Origin: Xestospongia bergquistia
Taxonomy: Eukaryota > Porifera > Demospongiae > Haplosclerida > Petrosiidae
Length of the DNA stretch: 64,000 bases
NCBI GenBank assembly: GCA_963965975.1
Contig: OZ014425.1
Coordinates: 1,749,501 to 1,813,500 of the forward strand
Direction of reading: 5' to 3'
Below, piece by piece: positions 37,992-47,265 of this stretch. How positions within the stretch are numbered: the first letter of the stretch is position 1; the number at the start of each line of letters is the position of its first letter. The notes beneath the pieces are model-generated. The model had not been told where the DNA came from. It worked only from the letters and a program-made list of their open reading frames with translations, and searched no databases. Position numbers and translations under genes: made by a program.

Positions 37992-38570
37992 GTTAAGTCT
38001 CTAACATAAACATCATGAAATTAAAATAAAATTAATATGAAACGCATTCCTTTTATCGAGCTAAATGAATGACGAGCTTTTACGTAACTATACGTCACGA
38101 CCAATTACATACATATACTATATAAAGTTGGCTATAGCTGTATCTTATCATTAAGATCAGTGTATATAAACAGACACACTATTTCCGCCACTAATACACA
38201 ACCATGGAATTTATAATTGCAGTGTTAGATAAACGTCTAGCCCTTTTTCCTCACCACTGGCCTATAGGTTTAGATAAACATGGACACTTTAAAGTCATCA
38301 TTAGTATCGCAAAAACTCCCCTTTTCCTTCACACCACTTGTCATCAACATGTTGTTACATGTGGTACCAGAAAAATACCTATTTCCTCCATAGTAGTTTA
38401 ATATGATGTGGTTTTATTAGATAAATGTAACCAATACACTTTAAGTCTGTCATGTTTAAAATTTAGCTAGTACAATGTTCTCATACAGCTCAATACTGTT
38501 AGTAACATCATTTATTATTAAAAATGAACGTACATGAATTTACACACAGCTCTCTAAATTTTGTACTCTA
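37992..38570. repeat. dispersed repeat R, copy 2, directly upstream of the giant gene start
   Basis: Second copy of repeat R. It begins six bases upstream of the predicted ATG of the giant gene (37986, - strand), so the 5' UTR and proximal promoter of that gene would lie inside the repeat. It ends with a segment (TCATTTATTATTAAAAATGAAC near 38510) shared with copy 3. Confidence 0.6.
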
Positions 38571-38589
38571 TATATTCAGAATTGTGAGG

Positions 38590-38965
38590 CTATAAGAGTT
38601 AGCTCATGTCTACCTGCAAACAATTTTTTATTAGTATGTTAATTAGCACATCTGGCTAATACTACTTGGTTGCATGTAGTTACACATATAGACAACTCTA
38701 TACAATGTTTACTTACCCTCAAGCCTTATTATTATTTAGTACACAACAGATCTAGAATAAAGTTCCCTTTCCCTCATTATTATACTAGATTAAACAGTTA
38801 AATGTCACATTAACAGTCTACTATCTGATGCATGCTCCATATACTTGATGAAAACCTGCTAGGCCGAATTTCTTTTTCAATAAAAACCATTCTAGTATTA
38901 TAAAATCGGCAACAAACTAATCCAGTCCTTCATTATTTAGCTATGTGGTATCTTTAACATGTACA
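38590..38965. repeat. dispersed repeat Q, copy 1
   Basis: The block AAGAGTTAGCTCATGTCTAC through TATGTGGTATCTTTAACATG recurs at about 41278-41700 with moderate divergence. Both copies contain TACACAACAGATCTAGAATA. No coding signal. Copies lie on either side of the PLAAT-like gene. Confidence 0.6.
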
Positions 38966-39116
38966 TGTTACGTATTAAGTAAACAGATACACTTTCCTCA
39001 CACTGATACACAACGATAAAAACTACAATTGGTGCTAGGCAAACACCTGGCCCTTTTCTCTATCACTAAGTGCTAGAAAACTCCCTTTTCCTTGTTATGT
39101 GTTGTTTATTGCAAAT

Positions 39117-39290
39117 AACTACTACACATAAATTGACATAATAGTGACATCAAGATGAAGTCACGGGTCATGCAGAGATAATCAAGGTGTGCAATGTATT
39201 ATGAATATGCCTCAGTGAGTTCTCAATCTCAGACATATCAATCTCGGTCTCATTCTGAATCTAGATGTTGTTCAGTATATCACCATCTAC
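39117..39290 (+). pseudogene. decayed fragment of CLASP Ser/Arg-rich exon
   Basis: The sequence aligns to 61211-61385, inside the Ser/Arg-rich exon of CLASP copy C. Both contain TAATAGTGA-ATCA-GATGAA, then a CAATCAAGG-ATGCA-TATGAA pattern, then GTGAGTTCTCAATC and a CTCGGTCTCATTCT run. Frame-breaking changes and the lack of flanking exons show it is a dead fragment. Confidence 0.65.
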
Positions 39291-39745
39291 AGCTAAATGA
39301 ATGACGAGCTTTTATGTAACTACGTCAACAATGTATTAAATTTAACATACATTGTATAATAAACAGACACACTTTTCTGCCACTAATACACAACTGTGAA
39401 TTTATAATTGCAGTGTCAAATAAACTTTTTCCTCACCACTGTGTAATACGTTGTAGATGAACATGGACACTTTAGAGTCATCATTAGGAATATAGTATCA
39501 CAAAAACTCCCCTTTTCCTGTTGCATGCTGTTACATGTAGTACTAAAAAATTACCATTTCCTCCACACTAATTTATGATGTTGTTTTATTAGATAAATGT
39601 AACCAATACACTTTAAGTCTGTCATGTTTAAAATTAGCTAGTATATACAATGTTCTCATACAGTTCAATACTGTTAGAAGCATCATTTATTATTAAAAAT
39701 GAACATACATGAATTTACACACAGCTCTCTCAACTTTGTACTCTA
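39291..39745. repeat. dispersed repeat R, copy 3
   Basis: Third copy of repeat R (starts AGCTAAATGAATGACGAGCT, ends near CACACAGCTCTCTC). Its left edge abuts a decayed CLASP fragment ending at 39290, which places a rearrangement breakpoint there. Confidence 0.55.
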
Positions 39746-40232
39746 AGTGAAAGGCTGAATACATGTCAAGCTAGAGTAGCGGTAATATTATTTGACTTAA
39801 AAATGCATTTTCTATTATAATTAAGGCTGATCTTATCAACATATGTCAATTCAATTTTCACTCTCAATGATATCTGGGCAATCATTCCATATTTTGAGTT
39901 CATGTATATGTCATAAAACTAGGTATCAGTCAGTGAATAGGATTAAGAAAGTGTAATATTTTGCTTGCGCACCCATTCACCTCCTCCTCAATCACCTAAC
40001 TATTGATATACGCATATACTTTCTTAGCTTGCATTATGTGCAAAGCAGAACCTGCATGTGTATAATATATCAGCATTATTACAAAACACGTGCATATTAA
40101 ACATTTTAGCAACAAAATTAACAATTAAAAAAATTATTGTGAAAAATTCAAATAAAACAGGGACACAAATGAAAGACACAAGGAAAATAACCTATTGATG
40201 TGTATTATATAGCATTCAAGATGTTTAATAAT

Positions 40233-40838
40233 TTAAAATTTTCCTTTAGCATAGTCAACAATCACCGGAATAGCCAAGGTGAATGCAGAGACCATTGCAG
40301 CACCTTTCACTATTTGTTCACTACCAACTGGAATATCTTTAGGGGCACCCAATCGTTTGGCCAATAGTTGAACATACTTTTGACAGTTGTTTTCAAATGA
40401 AGTGTAAGCTCCCATATCAAAAAGAATATCATATGAATTGTCAAAAATCTCTTGCATTGACTTATTTATGTCCCCAATGTAGGATGCCTTCCATTCTTTC
40501 TTCCATTTAAAAGGATTCATGATATCAAAGGTCAACATGACTTTGAACTTATTGCCCACTGCAGATTCATCTTTCTCATGTGTTAGATGAACAATAATGC
40601 CACTTACATCATCAATATCACCCTGAACAAACACGATAACGTAATGCTCAAATACAGTTTTGCTTAGCACGTATGTATTCCAGGTTATACTGGTATCCAT
40701 TCTAGGGAATTCGAATATTTTGGCATATTCTTGATTAAATTTGTTCACTCTCTCCCAAAAGTCTGCCTTCTGTTCATCATAGGGTTTTGCATACGTTCCA
40801 GGACTTGTCTGATCGGCTATTTTTGCTATTCGATCCAT
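40233..40838 (-). CDS. PLAAT/LRAT-like (permuted papain-fold, NlpC/P60-related) protein
   Basis: A single-exon frame of 201 residues from ATG at 40838 (context AAAAAAATGG) to the stop at 40233. The frame stays open seven codons further upstream, but without an ATG. His65 in EHYVIVF and Cys152 in ENNCQKYVQLLAKRLG match the H...NC layout of LRAT/PLAAT-type thiol acyltransferases and phospholipases. The spacing (87 residues) is close to the roughly 90 in PLAAT proteins. A hydrophobic stretch near the C-terminus (about residues 180-197, MVSAFTLAIPVIV) fits the C-terminal membrane anchor of that family. The protein is longer at the N-terminus than PLAATs, and the usual NCEHF is NCQKY. If the assignment is right it would act on membrane lipids; a non-enzymatic relative is possible. 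It lies between copies of repeat Q and has no visible operon-like or paralogous neighbour. Confidence 0.5.
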   Translation of the reverse strand: MDRIAKIADQTSPGTYAKPYDEQKADFWERVNKFNQEYAKIFEFPRMDTSITWNTYVLSKTVFEHYVIVFVQGDIDDVSGIIVHLTHEKDESAVGNKFKVMLTFDIMNPFKWKKEWKASYIGDINKSMQEIFDNSYDILFDMGAYTSFENNCQKYVQLLAKRLGAPKDIPVGSEQIVKGAAMVSAFTLAIPVIVDYAKGKF

Positions 40839-41277
40839 TTTTTTCCCAAGTCTCGTCAAGTCGCCAATGGCGTTGATCTAACCTCAGACGCAATGACGCT
40901 CTACTTATAGTCTAACGAGCTAGCCCCTCCTGCTTCAGGGGGAGGAGGAGGGAAACCAAGAACCATCATGCAATACGAGACTACACAGAGGAACAAGACT
41001 ATCGTGTCAAAAATGTGGTACATTTTACAAATGGGCTGTGACCCTGTAATACTACACCTGTTCTAACCATGTATTCATTCTCATAGACATTGGATGTACC
41101 TATTTCTGTCTGGGCTCTTTATATACAGCAAAATCATTTGTAAAAATTTGTTCTTGTATTGTACATGTGAGCTAATGAGTTACTTCAGTTAGTGGATAAT
41201 AGCCACTTGGCTATTGACATTAAGCTGCATTGAGCAGTAACATTAATATGTTAGGTACTGGTCAGTATTGTTGGACT

Positions 41278-41700
41278 AAGAGAGTTAGCTCAAGTCTACA
41301 CACAATTTGTTTTTTATTGGTATGTTAATTAGCACACCTGGCTAGTACCATTTTGTTGCATGTAGTGTTATAACTGTTATCTATATATTATATTGACAAA
41401 GTTGTAGTACATGTATAGACAGCCCTATATAGTATTTTTACTTACCCTGAAGCCTTATTATTATTATAGTACACAACAGATCTAGAATAAAATTCCCTTT
41501 TTCTTTCTTATTATATATTAGAATTAAATACTTAAATGTCACATTAACAGCCTACTCGACAGACACTCCATATACCTGATGAAAGCCTGCTAGGGCGAAT
41601 TTCTTTTTCAATTAAAGTCATTCTAGCATTACAGCATCAGCAACAGACTGATCCAGTCATTCATTCTGTTATAGCTATGTAGTATCTTTAACATGTACGT
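41278..41700. repeat. dispersed repeat Q, copy 2
   Basis: Second copy of the block at 38590-38965, in the same orientation, followed by CLASP-derived scraps from 41700. The stretch 40860-41277 between it and the PLAAT-like gene holds the presumed promoter of that gene and nothing else I can identify, apart from a G/C-rich inverted stretch near 40923-40950. Confidence 0.6.
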
Positions 41701-41930
41701 GTCAATCTGTCTCATTTTGAATCTAATTGTTCAATTCAGTATATCACCATCCACAAGTTTCTCAGTATCTTACTGTTCAATATCATGCAGTCTCTGAAAT
41801 GAAGGTTGTTGTTGTTTTTTGACATATACATATGTAAAATGTTGTTCTCTGTAAATGATTTTTTGTTCTATGAAATATTAGCACTGTAAACTTGTCTAGT
41901 AGGTGAGTCAGCAACTATAGGTGTATGTTG
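41700..41930 (+). pseudogene. scraps of CLASP Ser-rich exon and 3' flank
   Basis: 41700-41770 resembles the end of the CLASP-derived fragment at 39240-39290 (shared TTCAGTATATCACCATC). 41815-41930 resembles 5680-5790, the 3' flank of CLASP copy A (shared TGTTGTTCTCTGTAAATGAT). The order suggests a heavily deleted CLASP copy. Confidence 0.5.
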
Positions 41931-42008
41931 ACTTATTAAGTACAGATAACTTCACTACTACATCTCTGGATATACTCTGTAAAAAAGAGTTACTAATCCG
42001 AAAAACAG

Positions 42009-42109
42009 TCATGCTTGAGAATCATCCTCATCCACATACGAGGCTAGCTTGATTATTGGCTTTACTGGAACCCTGAACCACAATTTGAAGAGCACGTGTT
42101 TGGTCATGT
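42009..42109 (-). CDS. possible terminal exon, unrecognised
   Basis: On the - strand CTATTCTCTGTAG is a good acceptor, followed by 33 codons (MTKHVLFKLWFRVPVKPII..., ending in an acidic DEDDSQA) and TGA. I cannot identify it and cannot find convincing upstream exons; the open frame continues through the acceptor to 42245 with hydrophobic residues. It may be a real last exon, a remnant, or chance. It lies opposite and just upstream of the chimeric gene. Confidence 0.25.
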
Positions 42110-42528
42110 CTACAGAGAATAGACGATTATTAGCAATGCCAAGAAATTTAAACTTGAGGAAAGCTAAGAGGAGATAAAATAAAGAGCAGAAGGATGCGTA
42201 CAAAGCGTCTAAAATATTGTGAAAGTGAAGACGATCAAAGACCAAGTTAGAAGCTAGGTATACAGAAATTTATGCTACAAATACTAAAGTGTATCTAATT
42301 TTATTATGGACAGACTAAGAGATCAAAAATATTTAAGTTTACTATTATTCTGGGCAGACTAAAAGGTCAAAGCTACAATTATCAGTATAGCTATTTTGCT
42401 GTGTGAGCAAATCATGTATTCCTATTATATAATCTAAAGGTGGTAAATATTTTACATATTTTAAGAGTAGGCCGAGAGAGAAAGAGAAGGCATCGAAAAC
42501 AGACATTAGAACTAGTTCCAAATTAAAA

Positions 42529-45500
42529 ATGGAGGCTCTTAGGAGGAGTAGAGAGTCAAATATATCAGCTGGTTTCTTGCATAGTGACACATATACCAGT
42601 CTTCAAGGTGGGACACAGCTGCTGGACTATTTAAGAGATGAAAATAACTTAGCTGGGTATGTATTGTATGTAACAATGTAGCATTTGTGTTGTCCCTTAG
42701 AAGTACAAGTCATTCACATGCTATTATCTCACCACCTCCAATATCTAGTTCTCAGGTCTCCATCAGTCCAGTTGCTACTTCTAAACATCCTAATCCTATT
42801 ACAGTAAGTGCTACATATTATATGTTGTATTAAAGTACTGAATAATAATGACATATAGTGATATATATTGTACAATACAGAAACTATCTGTTGCAGTGGT
42901 ACTGTTTTATGATAATCAGGATATGTCACAAACATTTGACTTAATGAATGTATATTATACAAGAGGGTTCTAGTAGACTGACCCTAGTAATAAATTATTT
43001 ATAATTGGAACCACTAGAAGAGAAATTCAAATTGATTATGTGTAAATCAGAGTGTCCATATTATACATGCATATTTCAATTTTCATTAGATTTTGACAAA
43101 GAGTAGCTATATATATGTAGTGGTAAATTGATAGCATTGCTAGAATCTAATTTATTTACCTATAGTCTGTTTGCGTTCACCTTGCTGGTAAAAAAATTAT
43201 CATAACTTTCTAATAACTCGCCCAAATTTGAATTTCAAAGTCAAGTGGACTCCTGAGTCCTGACAACCATCCAGTTCTATTGACGTCATTTTTTATATGA
43301 TAGGACCCACATGAACAAGATTTGTTGTACTTTCCATAAGCATAGTATAGGAGATGACATTGACCATGAGGAATGTGATCTCATGAATTTCGTTAATCAA
43401 TGAAATGGCTGCCATTTGAAGAGAGAAAACAGTATGGTTAGAAATACATTCTAACTGTAAAAGTCTAATCATATAGATATAGATAAAGTACTATACTACT
43501 GTAGTTAATAAATTTGTTCTTACAAGAAAAGAAAATCAACTCTACACACGGACACATGGGGGTTTTATTTCCATGTCAAAGAATAGCACCACAAGTATTT
43601 AATTTATGATGTGTGGTATGTGATATGTATACTACTTACACACACTACTAATTTCTGGCGGCAAGGTGAATGTGAACAGACTATAGTCTAGTCCTCCCCA
43701 CTGAGTTGAAAAGAATGTGGTGAGGTGTTGGTACGTAATTATGATGTTATAAATAAATATTATTAGTATGTATTATTAGTAGTATTATTATTGGATTATT
43801 ATTATAGGCAACAAGGAAAGAATAATTAAATTTGCCTTTTTTTGATTTTAAACTTTATATATTTAACCTGTTAGAAGTAAAAAAAAAAACAAATATCTTT
43901 TGAAATTAAGTATGAAGTCGTTAAAAGTTTATGTATTAAGCCACCTATTAATAACATTAATAACATTTTTGTATGTCAGACAGATAGAATACTATAATAA
44001 TATTCATTTGCAAATACCTCCCATAATTACATGCCAACACTCATGACAGCTGAGTTATTTTTGGTTGTGTACAGATCTGAGAACAAGACTAACTACTTAC
44101 TTACCTGGATAATTAATTGAAATATGTAAATATTATATTCAGTTAGTTGAAGAACCAAAGTCTAGTTTACTAACACTGTATTTTATCTTAGTATGAGCTA
44201 TATTTCTTTTTTATAGCAATCTAAAAAGAAACGGACCAAAAAGAAAGTTACCAAACCTAAAGTACTACCAATAACAGATGAATCTTCTGATGTATCTGAG
44301 CCTAATATTACAGTCAGTATTGATAAGCTATGCGATATGATATGTACTAATATTATTTCTTTGTTTCTAGTCTACCTCTGAACAATCAATCAAAGGTTTA
44401 CTTTATGAGCATTTTTCATCAGTATCAGCTGTACCAATGATACCACCACCAACCTCTGAAACAACACCCAGTGAAAAAAAAACACTCCAAAAAGATTCAG
44501 CTAAGAAAAGTTCAGCTTCTAGTGAAAGAAAAGGATCTGCTAAGTCAAATAAACCAGTGGAACCTCCTCCTCGAATGAAACCAGCTGTCAAGAAAAAACC
44601 TATACTAGCTAAATTATCCAGTGTAGGGGGTGTGGCTACTGCTAAAAGCCAAGCCAATTCTGGAGCAAATGACATCTCATCATCTCCTATATTTAGTTCT
44701 CAGAGACAATCAAGATATTCAATGTATTGTGAAGATGTTAAGACAACTCAATCTCCATCTATATCACCTGATATATATACTTCAGGATCACATCACTCCT
44801 TTTATAGAACTACTAGTACATCACAGGTAACATCTTACTCACGATCGCATTCAAGGTCTCGGTCCATGTCACCTGGTTTTTCAGAATCACATCACTCCCT
44901 TTACAGAACAAGTAGTTCATCACAGATAACTACTATACATAATAGTGATATCAGGATGAACTCTGGAACCAGACCCATTGCACTAAGACGACCTAAGATT
45001 TCACCTGATGGCATTAGTCCTGATGCAAGGCATTCACATGCTTCCATCTCACCACCACCAATATCTAGTTCTCAGAGACAATCAAGATATTCAATGTATT
45101 ATAAACATGTTAAGACAACTCGATCTCCATCTATATCACCTGATATATATACTTCAGGATCACATCACTCCTTTTATAGAACTACTAGTACATCACAGGT
45201 AACATCTTACTCACGATCGCATTCAAGGTCTCGGTCCATGTCACCTGGTTTTTCAGAATCACATCACTCCCTTTACAGAACAAGTAGTTCATCACAGATA
45301 ACTACTATACATAATAGTGATATCAGGATGAACTCTGGAACCAGACCCATTGCACTAAGACGACCTAAGATTAAAGAGAAAGTAGAGTTCAAAGCTCCTC
45401 CACCTGGTTCTATGCCTGAAGCTAAGCCTGAGCCTGCCCAGATAACTACTATACATAATAGAGATATCAGGATCACTTCTGGGACCATTAAGAGACAATC

Positions 45501-46318
45501 AAGGAATACAATGCATTATGAAGATGCTAGAGTGAGGTCTCAATCACAGGTATCTCCTAATTCTGTTGTTATTGATGCTGAGGATTATCGTCGTATGGTA
45601 CAAGAACTTAAAACTTTGAAGACAATGTTATTACGTTTGAAAAGAGAATTAACAGCTGTTGTGAGTGTGTGGAATTATAAATTACATCATAATGACATAT
45701 TTGTTATATATGAAGTTATATTGATATGATTATCATATTATATTATTATTTGCAGGGAGCAGCCACACCTCCTACATCAACTCCGCCTACATCTATGGTA
45801 TGAATATGTTATGTGTCCATTCTTTATTCTATCTGTCTATTTGCCCAAATAGCAATCCAGCGTTGTCCGACTTAAACGAGGGGGTGGACCCAATAATACT
45901 GAACTACTCAACAAAATACAAAAACTAACATCTGTAAGTGTTACATAATCACATCACTATCACATGACATGTCACCATAGGAACGTGACAAAGCTCTAAA
46001 AGACATTGAAGCAGCAAAAAAGAACCAGAAAACACAACAAAACCAGTTAGACAAACTAAAACAAGAAGTAGAAACAACGCAAACAGAAAATAAGAGTTTA
46101 GTAACGAAAATAGATGAACTGGAGTCACATAGAGAATACCTAATGGATAAAGTAAATAATATCAATTGATCTCTTTATATTTATTGTGTTGTATACAATT
46201 GTAGATGGAAAGACTTCATGCTGATAAACATAAGGTAGAAGATCGACTTAACTCTTTAGAGAAATCAGCTGTTTATGAAAGGACTGTATTAGAGGATGTG
46301 TGGCCTGAAGAACTCTAA
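42529..46318 (+). CDS. chimeric CLASP-CKAP5 gene with C-terminal coiled coil
   Basis: Eight exons keep one frame: 42529-42656, 42701-42803, 44217-44312, 44371-45660, 45756-45797, 45853-45933, 45981-46151 and 46205-46318 (TAA), 674 codons in all. Exon 1 is a diverged copy of CLASP exon 1 (LLDYLRDENN shared with 57389-57583), including similar sequence upstream of the ATG. Exon 2 is Ser-rich CLASP linker. Exon 4 opens with the CKAP5 TOG4-TOG5 linker (SVSAVP, SETTPSEKK, as at 47448-47650). It then holds a 372-bp tandem duplication of the CLASP Ser/Arg segment (QRQSRYSMY, first at 44701, again at 45073). The last exons encode a charged coiled coil (ERDKALKDIEAAKKNQ..., MERLHADKHKVEDR). No complete TOG domain remains, so direct tubulin binding is doubtful; a basic microtubule-binding or scaffold role is inference. 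Confidence 0.7.
42804..44216 (+). other. long intron of the chimeric gene
   Basis: 1.4 kb, far longer than the other introns here, containing a 525-bp foldback element (43161-43685) and patches similar to the region upstream of CLASP copy A (43080-43140 against 660-740). No coding exon seen on either strand. Confidence 0.55.
43161..43685. mobile_element. MITE-like element, 525 bp, terminal inverted repeats
   Basis: The left end TATAGTCTGTTTGCGTTCAC, continuing CTTGCTGG, is the near-complement of the right end, which reads CAAGGTGAATGTGAACAGAC and then TATA. There is no coding capacity. It is probably a non-autonomous DNA transposon, and it explains much of the unusual length of this intron. 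The exact ends are uncertain because the flanks are palindromic (CTATAG). Confidence 0.55.
44690..45372 (+). repeat. 372-bp tandem duplication in the chimeric gene
   Basis: The Ser/Arg-rich block running from ATTTAGTTCTCAGAGACAAT to CGACCTAAGATT occurs twice in direct order with very few differences, 372 bp (124 codons) apart. The second copy ends near 45372. A single version of the same block sits in CLASP copy C at about 60981-61255, which points to the source. Confidence 0.9.
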
Positions 46319-46470
46319 GAGAGTGCATCATTTTATGACGAGAGTTTGGATAATAGAGTAAGTTAGATAAATAGATAGGTGGCAGATGAATGACAGCTGA
46401 TAGATTATCAGATACATAGTTAATAACACTTACTTCTTTAGTTCTACTATGAAGATGAAGAAGCAACTTT
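46319..46470 (+). other. in-frame continuation past the stop of the chimeric gene
   Basis: After CTC TAA the same frame continues with acidic codons (ESASFYDESLDNR) to a GTAAGT donor near 46358. A TTCTTTAG acceptor at 46440 then starts FYYEDEEATF and TAG. This looks like the original C-terminus, cut off by a new stop; stop readthrough is the less likely alternative. Confidence 0.4.
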
Positions 46471-46755
46471 CTAGTGAGAAACCAGCCACCATCTTTTTCT
46501 TAATCACTGAGACAGCAGTCACTTTTTTCAGGTTCACATTATTTTTTGCAATTTTTGTATCAATTTAATTTTCACTTTTCATATCATTGCAATTTATCAT
46601 TATTTTGGTTGACTCATCATTAATAATTATTGGTAATTAGTTAATTGTTGTGATATTGTTAATAATCTATTTATATTTTACATCATTTCTAATGGTCAGT
46701 GTACAATAAACACTTTTTTTACAGAATCCAAACTAGAAATATATTCAATATTACA
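46471..46755. other. intergenic, nothing recognised
   Basis: AT-rich spacer between the chimeric gene and the Rab-like remnant; an AATAAA at about 46707 could serve the + strand gene. Confidence 0.4.
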
Positions 46756-47168
46756 TTAAAAACAGCTTTGTTTATTGGTAACTGGTGTTTCAATTGTATT
46801 TGATGGAGACTGGGAAGGTTTGATGGAACGTTGTAAAATTAGGTCAATTAAACTCTCAATCGATTCTTTGCAGCTAATGTTCTCTTTACAAGATATTTTA
46901 AACACAGAATCAAAGTTGCACTCTTTCAATTCATGCTGTTCAGAAGGAACTTACTGACTAGAAGGAGATTGGGTACAGCATCGATTTGGTCATCAAATTC
47001 TTTTTTCCATTCTTTAGCTTTAAGGAGAGTATCTTTTTGTGTAATATTACAAATAACAATCACTCCATTGGCTCCTCGAACATAAAGTGAGAAAAGAGGT
47101 CTGCGTTTATCAGGATCGCAACTTATTGATATATCCCACATGATTACTTTCACAGTACGCTGCTGTCT
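46756..47168 (-). pseudogene. Rab-like small GTPase remnant
   Basis: Reading the - strand from about 47168, the frame gives KVIMWDIS (the WDTAG/switch II start), VRGANGVIVICNIT (equivalent to GAxGxxxVxDIT), WKKEFDDQI and VPNLLLVS. The frame then breaks near 46957. After the shift it continues with the C-terminal part, FKISCKENI (equivalent to the TSAKxN G5 motif), then ESIESLIDLIL, ending KQSCF and TAA (46758-46756). The G1 P-loop and switch I regions are absent, the Gly-Gln of the switch II motif is replaced, and the + strand CKAP5 sequence begins where they should be. It is therefore truncated by a rearrangement and frame-broken. The family is clear; the subfamily is not. Confidence 0.65.
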
Positions 47169-47229
47169 TATTGTTTTGTATAAACAAGCATTTGAAGAAA
47201 AGTTACCAGATATTATTAAACTGCCATCA

Positions 47230-47265
47230 GAGGTACAATCAGAGGTACAATCAGAGGTACAATCA
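47230..47265 (+). repeat. three 12-bp direct repeats in the CKAP5 exon
   Basis: GAGGTACAATCA occurs three times in a row, encoding (EVQS)x3 without breaking the frame; CKAP5 relatives have only one equivalent segment as I recall them. Confidence 0.85.

Noticed and set aside
36786..38401. Met-starting frames of 60-65 residues in repeat R (36786 and 38204)
   Set aside because: Start and length are not kept between the three repeat copies; no recognisable product.
44403..44675. - strand frames at 44403-44675 and 47405-47650
   Set aside because: Antisense to the CKAP5-type linker exon, which is duplicated in these two places; the + strand reading matches the family.
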